Shown one piece after another: positions 51,765 through 63,095 of a stretch of DNA of 64,000 nucleotides (positions are counted from its first letter, which is position 1; each line of letters starts with the position of its first letter). The stretch covers positions 31,376,342 through 31,440,341 of the forward strand of contig CP136069.1 of NCBI GenBank assembly GCA_032622095.1, given 5' to 3'. The notes under the pieces are model-generated. The model searched no databases. It was not told the DNA's origin and was given only the letters and a program-made list of their open reading frames with translations. Made by a program: the position numbers and the translations under genes. This stretch comes from Siphonodentalium dalli (lineage: Eukaryota; Mollusca; Scaphopoda; Gadilida; Siphonodentaliidae).

Positions 51765-52272
51765 TTGTAGGTTATAATTTAGAAATAAAAGTTACCAAAT
51801 TATGAAAATTTCCTCAAGAATATACTAATAGTATGTATAATGATATTATGATTACAATATTATCCACAAAACACACTTCTGTGAGCTGAGGAGCATTTGT
51901 TTATATACAGCACATAAAGAGTGTGCTATAAGCAAAACACTCAACACCGTGGTGATTTTTATTTTGGAGATTAATTCACGGTGATCCATTTAACACCGAG
52001 ATATTGAGTGGCAGGATTAGCGGACGCTATAACGGTATGTTGTAAGCAACATGGTACAGTTTTATCCAAAGTTCACCCAGTGGGATATCCCTGGTGAGTG
52101 TTTTGCTTATCGCACACTCTGTACATACTGTACTGTAACATAACATGCTATTTATGCGATATTTACGATTGGTATAAGAACAAAATATTCCATATTTTAA
52201 TATTCTTTCTGTTTAAGGTGTTTTAATGGATGTGACTATTTTAACAACAATACCCATAGCAAAGGCCATCCT
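51765..52272 (-). mobile_element. Inverted-repeat element, uninterrupted copy (empty site for the Ngaro-like element)
   Basis: Opposite-orientation copy of the element at 31667-32159 + 38376-38541. Its internal inverted pair is AGAGTGTGCTATAAGCAAAA (about 51917-51936) and TTTTGCTTATCGCACACTCT (about 52094-52113). The first, read on the minus strand (TTTTGCTTATAGCACACTCT), corresponds to the place where the Ngaro-like element sits in the other copy. Outer ends are approximate. Confidence 0.65.
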
Positions 52273-52281
52273 TATCTTTAA

Positions 52282-52450
52282 CCCTTTCAGTGCCAAGTCC
52301 GATTTTTGTATCAACCCATATACCCTGTGCCAATGCATTCTCTTATATATGCGAGTCGACCATAGGTGGCCTCGCATATATATTGGCCTAACAAATTTTC
52401 ATCATTTGTTATTATTTTTTACAATTTTAATAATTTTTTCTTATATTCTT
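52282..52450. mobile_element. TTAA-type MITE with module, right end truncated
   Basis: TTAA at 52278-52281, start CCCTTTCAGTGCCAAGTCC, one module with a shortened right arm (about 52328-52385), then ACAATTTTAATAATTTTTTC. It stops at TTTAAAGGGGCAC, where other sequence begins. Confidence 0.65.
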
Positions 52451-53535
52451 TAAAGGGGCACTTTGATTATTGCGACATAACGAAGAAGCGGGCCCCGTTG
52501 GTTCAGAGTGCCCGGATGAAGATAATTAATCGAGTGTGCTTCTCACAGTACGAGCTAACTGCATGGCCTCCTATAGCCTGATACCGGAGTACGCTGTGTA
52601 TGTCTCTTTGGAAAGCAGACGAAATTCCTAAACGATGTACATCTGTTAGTAATTTCGTCGGCTTTTCTAAGACAGGCTATTTGGCCATGCGTTTGTCACA
52701 ACAGACCTGTTTCTTACGTGCATGCATAATTCGTGTTTATTGGTAGTAATGATGAAAAGAGTAACGGCTTGTATTAATCGAATAATATAAATGAAGTTAG
52801 TTTGCCGCGTATCGTAATCAGGATGGACTTTATTTTACCTATAGACCATTTTACAGATAACCATTTTGACTGTTGCATTGTGGGCCAGAAAGTATCCAAA
52901 TAAAGCCACGTGCTTTACGGTCGCATGCATTTACTATGGGGCATTTAGGGTGGGTCTATATAACTAATTATAACTTTGGTATCTGTCATAGTTTACGCGA
53001 TAAATTTTAAACATTTATCAGGGACATGTACCCCTTCTAGAATGTTCAAAAACATTTCCAGTTGCTTGTCGTATTTTAAATGATTTTATGCGATGAAATA
53101 ATGCGAAAATTTAGAAAATTGCACTATAATTTCTCAAATTTAGAAAATTGCACTATAATTTCTCAACTGCGCAACGTATGCGCTCAACAGTTTGTCTCAA
53201 ATAAATTGTTATAAAAACACAGGTTTATGGCCGCGGACATAAGCCGATTAAGTGTGATGTAATTTATCCATGAACTTGACAACTGGAGATTATATCACCA
53301 TTCGACACACGAAAATTGGACCTTTAAACAGACAAGTTTCATTTTCGTCGAACGCGAAAAAACGAATTTATTGACGGCAGCTTCGGCAGTCTGAGGGTTA
53401 ATCAATCCCAAATGCACAGAACTCCTTTGCGATATTCCGATAGTACTGTGTTTACTCTATATTCTCTGAAAATTTGGTGTAAAATTTCCCAATAGAACGA
53501 CTTTTATCAGGCGTTTACTAAAACCGCAAACTTAT
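52451..53535. other. About 1.1 kb without a recognised gene, possible element
   Basis: The left edge TTTAAAGGGGCACTTTG and the right side CCAATTTTCG... seen inverted (GGACCTTTAA near 53322) share only about 8 bp, so an element with TTTAAAGG ends is possible but weak. It is less AT-rich than the surroundings. A 30 bp direct repeat (AAATTTAGAAAATTGCACTA) is at 53107-53165. Confidence 0.3.
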
Positions 53536-53559
53536 TCCCTTCCCTATATATTCCTTATT

Positions 53560-53815
53560 TTCAAAAATGTCGCTTTCGGCTGACTTGACGGCATGGGTGT
53601 GTGGCCCGCCCCGAATACCACATAGAAACACTCCGACCTCCACCCCCCCCCCCCCAGTGGCACCACCCCGAGTGGTGAAAATTGGGTATGGACCATTTTC
53701 GAGAATGGTAAGGATTTCGACCGATTTGACGGAATGTGTGGGTGGCCCGCTCTAAATACCACCTAAAAACACTCCGAGCCACCACGTATCACCCCCGGGT
53801 GGTGGGCCTACCTCC
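53560..53815. repeat. Two-unit tandem repeat of about 165 bp
   Basis: Units contain GACTTGACGG / GATTTGACGG, GTGGCCCGC, AATACCAC and AACACTCCGA. A C14 tract lies in the first unit near 53642-53655. The style resembles the 10395-10965 block, though no sequence identity was shown. Minus-strand frames here are artefacts. Confidence 0.5.
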
Positions 53816-56340
53816 CAACCCAAAACATATAATAGCTTACTATATAGAGACTGGGACTCATATAATATATAATATTAGTCCCAGCTACATGTAGCTAGAA
53901 ATGTGAACAGCAGACATCCTGAGATACAAACAATATATATTATTGATTGTTTGATTTTCCAACCAGTATTTAGTGGGGGGAATGTGTTGTTTTTAGACCA
54001 ACAGCAGTATATTCTTCTACTTTTGGTCCAAAGTTTGGTCGGAATGGCTATCGGTTGAACAATTTAGGTTTAGAGGGTGTCAGGTTGGACATTTCATTTG
54101 GAAATGTTTGAGGTACCATTTGGAAAGTTCAACTGGGAGGGGGGGGGGGGGGGGGGGGGGGGTGCAAAGTAGTATTTCGAGAACACTTGACTTTGGTCTG
54201 GTTCAAGGTACGTACATTTGGAAATGTCAAGGTGGACAAACCCAAGTTTCCCAACCACCCACCAATGGGGACCATCTACATGTAGCCACCTCCCCGATTA
54301 TAAGGTATAAGAACGCATTGGCTACATGGATGCGACTAGAGATCTCCATTGTGGGGGGGTCTCCAACGATAACTTACTATTATTATCACAGCTCTCAGTT
54401 AGTGGCCAAGACTTAAATGCTATACGTGTAAGCATTCTCTCCAGTCAATTATTTACCAGATCGACATACTTCTAAGTTAGGAATGAAATAGACACGACAA
54501 GAGAAAAATGTAATCCTGTCCATTTTGGTCAATACATGTAGGCGATCACTACCATAAATATGGTAATATAATTTTTTGCCTCAAGGCGACATATAATATT
54601 TCCGAATGCCATGCTACATGAAACTAAATATGAAATGTTCCAGATACCATAAAATCTCTTACAGGTACCGGTACTTAATCCGATCAGAGGGTCCCCATAT
54701 AATCACATTCCAACAACAACATTTTTTGAAATGACGCTTCAGTTTCAGAATCTAATAATTGCCCAAAAATAATGAAAAACACCATCAACTATAGTATAAA
54801 ATTGCACAAAACCTGTTATTTATCACCATTTTGTTCAACGAAATTTTACCGGTTTGTCAAATATCTGACACAAAAAGCCACTTGATTTTAGAGTTTAATA
54901 TCCATCTTTGCCCGCAATTTGGTCAATGAAATTCTTCTCGTTGACTGTCTATTGGGCCACTATAATTAAAATAATAGATTTATAACATCGATATCTGATC
55001 ACTCTGAGCTGTGGTGGGTGGGTTCCTCGACTCGAATCAAATATTTTTTACCCCCGAAGTCAAGGAAATAGTAATTTGCGACCGTTAATTCGGATTGAGT
55101 ACCTTTAATATCTAACAGCAACCATATCTCAACCCCACTACAATCTGGGACTAATATATGTTATACATGTATTAGTCCCAGCTACAATCAGTGAACCTGA
55201 TGAATAATTTTAACAGCATCTGAAAATGAAAGAAACATCCCGCACCTTGTCTACGATATAATGAAAGCCATAATTGTAAATCAATCAGCTCTGCATGTAC
55301 CGGTATACATGTATATGTACACATATTGGACCCACATGAATTGCTATATTCTCCATATTAATTTAAAACGAGCGCACCACTTTAACAAACTCATTATTGA
55401 GTATTATATCAATAGCGATGTGTTTGTTAAAGTGGCAAGGTCATTTTAGATTTATACTCCTTTTAACATCAGTAGGCCTACACAATCATTCGTTGCATAA
55501 CTTTCATTAAATTTTCCTAGTACTGAATATAAACAGTACTGGTACAACACTAGCAGTACTTGAACCGACCATACTGTAGGTGTCTGGCCTGTTTATTACC
55601 TTTTTAATTTGTTGATAGTTCATTCAGACAACATCCTCTAAGTTGCCTAATAATAGAGACAAACTAATAATAGTGATGGTGGGATTTTTTAGCTAAAATT
55701 AATAATAGTAACCACAGCAATTTCACTCTATGTCTCTTAGTGATCTGATCATGGGAAGTGTTCTCCAAATATAATAACAGTGTTGACACTATCATATTAT
55801 TGACACTATTATTGCACATGAGAGTACCGTTACTAGTACATGTAGATGCTAATATGAGTAAGTCATTATCAAGTCTGGCTCTTCTTGAATTCAACTATCA
55901 TAGTGATATTCAACTACATGTATTATAGCTTAATTGTACTACCATACACAATGTATACTGGTACGGTATATACGTAAACTCCAGGTTTTCTCTGTTTTTA
56001 CTAAAACTTCATGGAATCATCTCACTTCGTAATGCACAACCACATTAAAGTGTACATGTATATAACACTATAATTTTAAAAGAGAAAATGAGAAGGCATC
56101 AGATTCCAATATAAAAAGAATTCTACAGCTTATTGCAGGAGACCTGTTTATTTCATAATGGCAGAAGTACATATGTGCATGTATGCCATTTGAATGACAT
56201 TTTAATAACTTCTCACCAAGATGATTTCAAAATTCTAACTACTAGTACAAGTAAATCAGTTAAATAATCAAAAATGCCAGCACCGATATATATACTGTAC
56301 TACATGTAGTAGGTACCGTACATGAGATATTGTCACCACT
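53816..56340. other. About 2.5 kb with no recognised gene
   Basis: Includes a G tract of about 26 at 54138-54163, small palindromes ending TTAGTCCCAG (53850-53885 and 55150-55185) and many TACATGTA/ACCGGTA words. Lies in the long intron of the armadillo-repeat-like gene. No supported exon. Confidence 0.5.
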
Positions 56341-56784
56341 TCATAATAGTTGAATATATATGGTACATGTACCGGTACAATGGAATTCAAGTTGTATCAG
56401 ACCTGTTGTTTGGCATAACCAATGTACCAGTAAGTGACTTTGGTGATCACTGTTAGTCATTGATTTTGATAACATAAGTTCATGATTTTTACAAAATAAT
56501 TTTAATGAATCAAAACCATGTGCAGCCGCATGTGTAACATGTAACTGTCTTTGTCCATTAGTCATTATCCAAGTCTGGTTTAGTCTTGATCTAATGATCA
56601 AAGGCGGAATGTTACTAGTATGTACCGGTAACTTATTATCATGATCCGGGAGTACTGATGAATTATAATCCATTTCACAGCATTGTCCATGTCTGCATGT
56701 ATCATGACATGTTTGGTAAACATCCTCACTCGATTCACTGACACTGGTGAGTGGTGCCATTGCCATTCTAATTCTCCATATCAT
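56341..56784 (-). CDS. Hypothetical open frame, 147 codons (weak)
   Basis: Starts at an ATG (MIWRIRMAMAPLTSV) and contains a Cys/His-rich stretch YQTCHDTCRHGQCCEMD. No known domain is recognised, there is no clear promoter or splice signal, and the composition is ordinary for the region. It lies in an intron of the same-strand armadillo-repeat-like gene. It may be chance. Confidence 0.2.
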   Translation of the reverse strand: MIWRIRMAMAPLTSVSESSEDVYQTCHDTCRHGQCCEMDYNSSVLPDHDNKLPVHTSNIPPLIIRSRLNQTWIMTNGQRQLHVTHAAAHGFDSLKLFCKNHELMLSKSMTNSDHQSHLLVHWLCQTTGLIQLEFHCTGTCTIYIQLL

Positions 56785-57163
56785 GTTCTACCCTTCACAA
56801 GTTCACACACATGTAGCTACTGTACTTCTAATCAGTCTAATGTACTATTCAGAATGATAGAATCTGAATGAACATTCAATGACCTTTTACGGCATCAGCG
56901 TTGACTGCATTTCAGCGTTGACTGCATTTCACCATTGAAGGGATGAGGAGTCCAGAATAGAACTATAATCATCATATTTTGCAATAATCATTACATTCAC
57001 ATTGTTTGCATTCTTCCATTGGGGTCAATCAGTGCTATTCTGTATTCACTTATTCGAGTCAATCAATGTCCATGATAATAACAGCTGAATACGGCATAGT
57101 CTGACCTGCCACACTCAGTGACTCACACACAGTGTCTGTGACCAGTCCAGTGTTAGTTCAGTC
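56785..57163. other. No recognised feature
   Basis: Contains a short direct repeat (CAGCGTTGACTGCATTT twice at about 56896-56930). Confidence 0.5.
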
Positions 57164-57280
57164 ATGAACGTAGTGCGCATCCTTCTACGCTGGAAGCAGC
57201 AATCTGCGAAAGCGGTCATGTTGACCAACTTCACCAAGTCCAGTGTGCGATATTCGGATTGGTCCCGTCACTTCACATGA
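57164..57280 (+). CDS. Small open frame, 38 codons, Arg-rich amphipathic start
   Basis: ATG at 57164 to TGA at 57278. It begins MNVVRILLRWKQQSAKAV and has several Arg/Lys and no acidic residue until near the end, as in a mitochondrial presequence. The local base composition is GC-richer than its surroundings. No family is recognised. It could be a first exon of a plus-strand gene, a short peptide gene, or chance. Confidence 0.25.
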   Translation: MNVVRILLRWKQQSAKAVMLTNFTKSSVRYSDWSRHFT

Positions 57281-57819
57281 TATTTTCTGATAATTAAGCG
57301 GTATTTCTAACATCCAACGGGTTAAAACAGTCTATATCTAATCCGTTGTGTACACGAAAGAATGAGATACACATTTTCTGCGAATAATGAACGAAACAAG
57401 CAGATATGACAGATGAAAAAACTATTTATTTTTAACACATAAAAATTTGGAAATTCCACACCGGAAGTGTGAAATAACGTACTCTAACTCTGGGAACAAT
57501 TTATCCCCAATTTCATGTACAAGAATGTTTAAACATTATCATAACATATTCGACTTGTTTTTAATTTGTTTTCGTGAAAAGGAATGATAAAAGGCACAAT
57601 AAACATATCTAGAACGACAACTAAATCCAAATTAGCCATTTCCCCGTCATATTTCGGTCAGGCAAGCGAGGTACAAAAATGTATGAATCTGAGTACGAAA
57701 GTCGGAGTGTTCCTCTATCGTATTGCAATAATCGCCAACCTATTATAATATAAAAAGCTATGCAGGGGGATAACTCGGAAAAAAATTTATTGTTGCGGAA
57801 AAAGTCTCATTGTGAGACT
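57281..57819. other. No recognised gene
   Basis: AT-rich, with no supported repeat or exon. Confidence 0.5.
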
Positions 57820-57823
57820 TTAA

Positions 57824-58096
57824 CTCTTTCAGTGCCAGACTTATTTTGTAGGTTTAGTGCCAGGGAATCTTACGTTTTTCATGAGCATCAAAATTATTAC
57901 TATGAATACTTGGTGATAGTTTTGAGTTATAACATGCCCCTAAGGTTTTATCCAGTTTGTTTTTAAATTCGCTATAGCATGCTTAATCATACCCCAAACA
58001 AATTCAACCCAAAAAAAAAAACATTTAATTTTTAATTTTTTAATTTTACAGACCGTAAATTAGGGCCGATTAGATCGGACCCTGGCACTGAAAGGG
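57824..58096. mobile_element. TTAA-flanked MITE, CTCTTTCAGTGCC family
   Basis: Flanked by TTAA at 57820-57823 and 58097-58100. Close to 4423-4672, with TTATTTTGTAGGTTTAGTGCC and GGGCCGATTAGATCGG. Confidence 0.75.
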
Positions 58097-58170
58097 TTAA
58101 CCAAGTTGTGCAATAACAAAACATTTATTATAGTCAAAAACATGTTTTCTTTTCCTGGCCATACCTCATG

Positions 58171-58400
58171 AAGCCTTGAAATAGTGTGTCTGTCATTTGC
58201 AGAATGAGGTCCTCAGAGGGTGAATTTAGTGACGCTATCCTGCACAGTGAGATAGCATCACTAAATTCAACCTCTGGGAACCTCATTTTGCTGAGGCCTC
58301 AACTGCTAGGATCTAGGATCAGATTGAAGTTCCCCAGTTGAAATTGGTGATATTCACCCATTAGTCACCTCGATCATGCATTTTATCTTGTGCTGACACT
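58171..58400. mobile_element. hAT-like MITE (AAGCCTTGAAATAGTG), right part missing
   Basis: Has the left end and one arm pair (GAGGGTGAATTTAGTGACGC / TAGCATCACTAAATTC), then breaks off after ATGCATTTTATCTTGTGC. Confidence 0.6.
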
Positions 58401-59037
58401 GATCACTAATGAACAATTATTGGCGTATTCTAAAATATATTGAAGCGGACATCACTAAAAGCGACGTGGTTGATTCTGCCCAGTTACATTGCAATCACGT
58501 CAAATAACTCACTGCTAGACCAGGTCGAGATGTTAGAAGGAATATTTCATGGTATATAGAGAGGATCTCTAATGAGTCCCAATTTATATATACAAAATTT
58601 ATTAGTTGAATGAGGTTATTAAATTTTGTATAGAATTGTGACAAAATTCAGATCCTTTTTATCACATAATCACATTTTAGCAAGGAATAACGATCTCGAA
58701 ACGGCTTTGGTTAAAACAAACTAATATTGATTTCCTTATCACAACCAAAGAGGAAGCAAATACACCTTCAAGAAATAAATATAGTTCCATTTTAAATGTG
58801 TCTTTTCATGTTGACAAAAGTGTTCAATATCATAATTATATTCAAATTAACATAATAACATTGATCTATATCATTGTGCTAAGCTCTTACATCAAAGAGC
58901 ATGTCGATAATACACGTGTGGCAGTATAAAAAATTGTCAGTATAGACTTATTTTACCCACAGATTTAACTATCATTTTCACTGAAAACCCACAATATCAA
59001 TTTTATACAGTGCTAAACGACAACACCCTTACATTAC
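58401..59037. other. Unassigned, with a weak foldback
   Basis: A diverged foldback at about 58555-58690 (GGATCTCTAATGAGT ... ATTCAGATCC) resembles the one at 2675-2830. Nothing else is recognised. Confidence 0.4.
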
Positions 59038-59041
59038 TTAA

Positions 59042-59296
59042 CCCATCATGATGGGGGCTGTGCTGGTGCAGCATTAAAGATCATGTGCCAGTGCATTCTC
59101 TTATATATACAAGTCTTCCATAGGGAGCCTCACATATATAAAAGAGTGCACTGTCTTACACGGTCAAGGTAAATATTGTTAGGTCACTGTATTCTCGTCT
59201 ATATGTGAGGCTTCATACGGGAGTCTGGCATATATCAGAGCATACATTGACACAGGTCTTTAATGCTTCACCAGTACATCGCCCGTAATGAAATGT
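59042..59296. mobile_element. TTAA-type MITE, diverged, with two modules
   Basis: TTAA at 59038-59041, start CCCATCATGATGGGGGCTG, modules at about 59090-59165 and 59185-59250, ending near CGTAATGAAATG. The right TTAA is lost. Confidence 0.55.
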
Positions 59297-59332
59297 TTGC
59301 AACAAATGGAAGCAATTGAATGCAAACTGTAC

Positions 59333-59475
59333 AGTAATGCCAAAAGTAATTGACCACTTAACCACAGCAGAATTATGGGTAATTTTTCATGATTTAGTCG
59401 GAAATATGGCTTGTTGCCATTCATCGGAAAGCACTCGCCGAGAGCTTTGTGATGAATGGCAACAAGCCATTACTG
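59333..59475. mobile_element. Mariner-like MITE with internal deletion
   Basis: CAGTAATGCCAAAAGTAATTG to CATTACTG, flanked by TA. Most of the right arm is deleted between AACAAGCC and ATTACTG. Confidence 0.7.
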
Positions 59476-59762
59476 TATGATAGCTATGAAGCTCTATCTT
59501 CCAATTGAACACAAAAGATGAACATTTCATTGCTGAATATCAGAATTACCCATATGATTTGACTGTGTGAAATTGGAAATTCATTTTTCATTGAGGAAAC
59601 AGGTATCCTGTTTAATTACTACAAGCAGATCAATAATCATGTAATTAATTTTCATTTAATAAATGAGTTTCTAATTTCTCAAAATACCACAAATATGCAA
59701 TAAAGATTAAACATTATGAAAACTTATCACTATCAGTGTGTCTGTGTGGAAAGCAAAAATAA
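59476..59762. other. No recognised feature
   Basis: AT-rich spacer. Confidence 0.5.
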
Positions 59763-59766
59763 ATTA

Positions 59767-60030
59767 ACCTTTTAATGACAGGAACCACGCCAGTGCAGCA
59801 TTAAAGATCCTGCGCCAGTGCATTCTCTTATATATGCGAATCTCCCATAGGGAGCCTCAAATATATATAAGAGAATGCACTGGCTTACAGGTCGAGTTAA
59901 ATATTGTTTTTCCAATGTATTCTCTTATATATGTGAGGCTCCCTATGGGAGACCCGCATATATATATGAGAATGCATTGGCACATAGTTTTCACAGCATT
60001 TCAGGAAGCTCCAGTCATGGAAGAATTTAA
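59767..60030. mobile_element. TTAA-type MITE, CCTTTTAATGACAGG family, with two modules
   Basis: Left TTAA near 59763, modules at about 59815-59885 and 59910-59985, right end CTCCAGTCATGGAAGAATTTAA. Diverged but the same layout as 43768-44029. Confidence 0.6.
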
Positions 60031-60539
60031 TGTTAATTTGAGACTATAGATACTTCCCAGCAGATGAGGGCAAAGCAGAACGGGGTCCCCAGAGGGTGAA
60101 TTTATTATGCTAGTGGGGGAACTCATTCTGCAAATGTCAGACACACTATTTCAAGGCATGTACATCATTCAATTTTGAATGGGTTATGGATAAGTTTTCT
60201 GTGAATTTCATATATCTTGAAAACAATTTGGTCAATTCTATATTTTTCTTCTCATTTATATTCTTCTTAATAATTTGTAACAACCCTTGTCCATTATTTA
60301 TGTTGAATTCATTTAATTAATCTGCTGAGGATGTCGTCAGAAATAATACATAAAGCTATCTTTCTTTCTGACTGACTGACTGAATTTCTGTGAAAAAAGA
60401 GCAACAATTTTGTTTTGCCTCAAAAGCCACACAATTCACTGTGATGGCTGAAAATGAAATCCCATCAGAAATTACTTTGGAACCAGGAAATTTTAACTTT
60501 TCTAACAATAAATTTAGACAGCACACCCACCTATACAAC
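60031..60539. other. hAT-like fragment and unassigned sequence
   Basis: 60060-60165 is the right half of a hAT-like MITE (GGGGTCCCCAGAGGG ... GACACACTATTTCAAGGC). The rest, with a TTCTGACTGACTGACTGAA microsatellite near 60366, is unassigned. Confidence 0.5.
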
Positions 60540-60793
60540 CAAGCCTTGAAATAGGGTGTCTGTCATTTGCAGAATGAGGTCCCCAGAGGGTGAATTTAGT
60601 GATGCTACCCTGCATAGCGGGCTAGCATCACCAAATTCACCCTCTGGGGACCTCATTCTGCTTACACCTCAGCAGAATGAGGTTCCCAGAGGGTGAATTT
60701 GGTGATGCTAGCCCGCTATGAGGGGTAGCATCACTAAATTCACCCTCTGGGGACCTCATTCTGCAAATGACAGACACCCTATTTCAAGGCTTG
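60540..60793. mobile_element. hAT-like MITE (CAAGCCTTG family), intact, 8 bp target duplication
   Basis: 254 bp, CAAGCCTTGAAATAGGGTG to CACCCTATTTCAAGGCTTG, flanked by exact TATACAAC at 60532-60539 and 60794-60801. Inverted arms match along the whole length. Confidence 0.85.
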
Positions 60794-61015
60794 TATACAA
60801 CATATATTACAGCACACCAGCCTATACAACATTATTACAGCAATCCAACCTATACAACATTGTTGTTTCACTGCAAATAACAAACTACACAAAACAGCAC
60901 ACTCTTACCAGTAGGACTCCAATAAAGTCTGTTTATTATATTTCCTGTAATAACCACGGATGTTACATGATATTCCAACAATATTTACCAAACTGTTATT
61001 GAATTTCATTTCATT

Positions 61016-61275
61016 AACCCTTTCAGTGCCAAGTCTGATTTTTGTATCAACCCATATTTCCTTGATCATTTTTCAAATTTATTGATTATAATAAAGTGAT
61101 ACTTTGATGGAACATTTCCCTTAATTTTCCAATTAATAGGACTCCTTCTGTACTGTACTTTTATATCTGCAATGTTGTCCACTCATTTTTCCTGAAAACC
61201 CCTCCAGGTGAATACTAGACCATTCCAATGTATTCTTTTATAATTGAGTGGGAAAATCCATTCCATATAGAAAGG
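61016..61275. mobile_element. Fragments of TTAA-type MITEs
   Basis: TTAACCCTTTCAGTGCCAAG with the CCTTGATCATTTTTCAAATT block of the 120-326 family, broken off near 61105. It is followed by the inverted end of the CCCTTTCTATACT family (CATTCCAATGTATTC, GAATGGATTTTCCC) near 61210-61275. Confidence 0.55.
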
Positions 61276-61349
61276 GATATGCATAACCAAAATAATTTTC
61301 ATAACAAAGGCATATTTTCATACATTTGTTGAGGGTAATCAATTATATA

Positions 61350-61544
61350 CAGTAATGCCCTAACTAATCGACTCCTTAACCACAGCAGAATTATGGGTAA
61401 CTTTTCAGGATTTAGTCGGAAATATGGATTGTTGCCATTCATCGGAAAGCTATGATTGGCAACAAGCCATATTTCCAACTAAATCCGGAAAAGTTACCCA
61501 TAATTCTGCTGTGGTTAAGGAGTCGATTAATTAGGGAATTACTG
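61350..61544. mobile_element. Mariner-like palindromic MITE
   Basis: CAGTAATGCCCTAACTAATC to GGGAATTACTG, flanked by TA (61348-61349 and 61545-61546). It lies about 65 bp beyond the donor of the exon at 61609-61740, inside the intron. Confidence 0.8.
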
Positions 61545-61608
61545 TATATTAATTTATAGATAGTAGTAGGCATACACAGGGACATACATTTCTATTCTGC
61601 TTACTTAC

Positions 61609-61740
61609 CATCAGGTTCCACAAGGCTAGCTAGCGCCAGACAGACATTCTTCACAACCATTGGGTCTTTGATGTGCTTGTCGAGTGCACTGACTAGTAAC
61701 CCCACACAATCGAGATCGCCGACATGATTAAAGTTATCAT
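61609..61740 (-). CDS. Armadillo-repeat-like gene, internal exon
   Basis: 132 bp on the minus strand, with acceptor ATCTTTTCAG and donor ATG/GTAAGTAAG. It encodes HVGDLDCVGLLVSALDKHIK followed by DPMVVKNVCLALASLVEPD, the classic ARM helix pattern (hydrophobic positions with N-x-C-x-A-L-x-x-L). It ends with one G that completes a Glu codon at the start of the 51573 exon, so the two exons are consecutive. Further 5' exons lie beyond the window. The protein probably acts as a helical repeat scaffold; kinase or other domains, if any, are not visible here. Confidence 0.75.
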
Positions 61741-61741
61741 C

Positions 61742-62398
61742 TGAAAAGATAGGACATCACCGATATAATCAAAGTTATCATGTGAAAAGATAGGACATCA
61801 CCGATATAATCAAAGTTATCATGTGAAAAGATAGGACATCACTGACTAATAAGGTTATCATCTGAAAAGATAGGACATCACTGACAAGTAACCCCACACA
61901 ATCAAGATCACCAACATGATTAAAGTTATCATCTGAAAAGAAGATACAGTAACCAACATGATATAAGTTATCATCTGAAAAGATAGGACATCACCGATAT
62001 AATCAAAGTTATCATCTGAAAAGAAGATACAGTAACCAACATGATAAAAGTTATCATCTGAAAAGATAGGACATCACCGATATAATCAAACTTATCATGT
62101 GAAAAGAAGACCCCACACAATCAAGATCGCCGACATGATTAAAGTTATCATCTGAAAAGAAGATACAGTAACCAACATGATATAAGTTATCATCTGAAAA
62201 GATAGGACATCACCGATATAATCAAAGTTATCATCTGAAAAGAAGATACAGTAACCAACATGATATAAGTTATCATCTGAAAAGATAGGACATCACCGAT
62301 ATAATCAAAGTTATCATCTGAAAAGAAGATAGAGTAACCAACATGATAAAAGTTATCATCTGAAAAGATAGGACATCACCGATATAATCAAAGTTAAT
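61742..62398 (-). repeat. Minisatellite made of copies of the exon's splice acceptor region
   Basis: About 14 further copies of AACTTTGATTATA / TTATCATCTGAAAAG-type units of about 40 bp directly upstream (minus strand) of the real acceptor. Each repeats CTTTTCAGATGATAACTT or the variant CTTTTCACATGATAACTT. Two longer units, at about 61872-61935 and 62107-62160, also copy part of the exon itself (CCCCACACAATCAAGATC). Confidence 0.8.
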
Positions 62399-62399
62399 A

Positions 62400-62662
62400 A
62401 TACGTCTGGTAACGGACTCATAGTGCGGCATACTGTGCCTTTGATGTTTGAATGTGCTGACGATATCACGTTAACCAATCGCAGTTGTGTTTGGCGTTAT
62501 GTTGAGCTGATTAATTAACCCTTTATATGCGTTAAGAGGTATATTAATAGAAATCAACAATCAGTACCGAGAACCGTCGGTACTCGACATCAGAACCGGT
62601 ACCGATTTATTTCCTGATTACCGCCGGTTCCGGTACCGGTACCGGTACCTATTGGCAAAGCT
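62400..62662. mobile_element. Degraded hAT-like element with ACCGGT array
   Basis: GTACCGAGAACCGTCGGTAC, then GGTACCGGTACCGGTACC and GGCAAAGCTGTAAT. This matches the right part of the 41420-42122 element. The left end was not identified. Confidence 0.5.
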
Positions 62663-63095
62663 GTAATCAAGTGATGTTGTTGAAATTTTACTGAAATCAG
62701 ATTTTGTGAATAATAATTTACAGATGATTCTTGTTTAATTCTTTCGGCTTCGAAATAGACGCTTGTTAGGGGAGTATAAGCTTTCTTTTCCTCGGATGAT
62801 ATCATCAGCTATAATTTATGAAATTTGAATAATATTGGTATATAAGCTTATTGGTTAGGGGCACATGTCAAGTTCGAATATGGGTGTGTTTCACCCACTT
62901 TCACTGGAGTTATGGCCCTTGTTAATTTATAATTTTCCGATTACTCATTTCTAAACAAGAGCATCGCTAGGGCATGGCAAAATAGGCCTGTAGTTTGTCC
63001 AATTAGACCAGGGTTCGTACACCCTGTCTGGAATCATTTTCCAGTATATTCCAGTATATTTCCAGTACTGATATTATGAATTTCCAGTATGGCGA
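62663..63095. other. No gene; dispersed-repeat text
   Basis: 62870-62990 shares AGAGCATCGCTAGGGCATGG with 46455. 63005-63085 has TTCCAGTAT repeats after GGGTTCGTACACCCTG. Confidence 0.45.

Noticed and set aside
52451-53330. Element with TTTAAAGG ends
   Set aside because: Only about 8 bp of inverted similarity and no clear duplication; kept as a weak note rather than a call.
62590-62805. 71-codon minus-strand frame with GTGTGTG residues
   Set aside because: Arises from the ACCGGT array of a degraded element.
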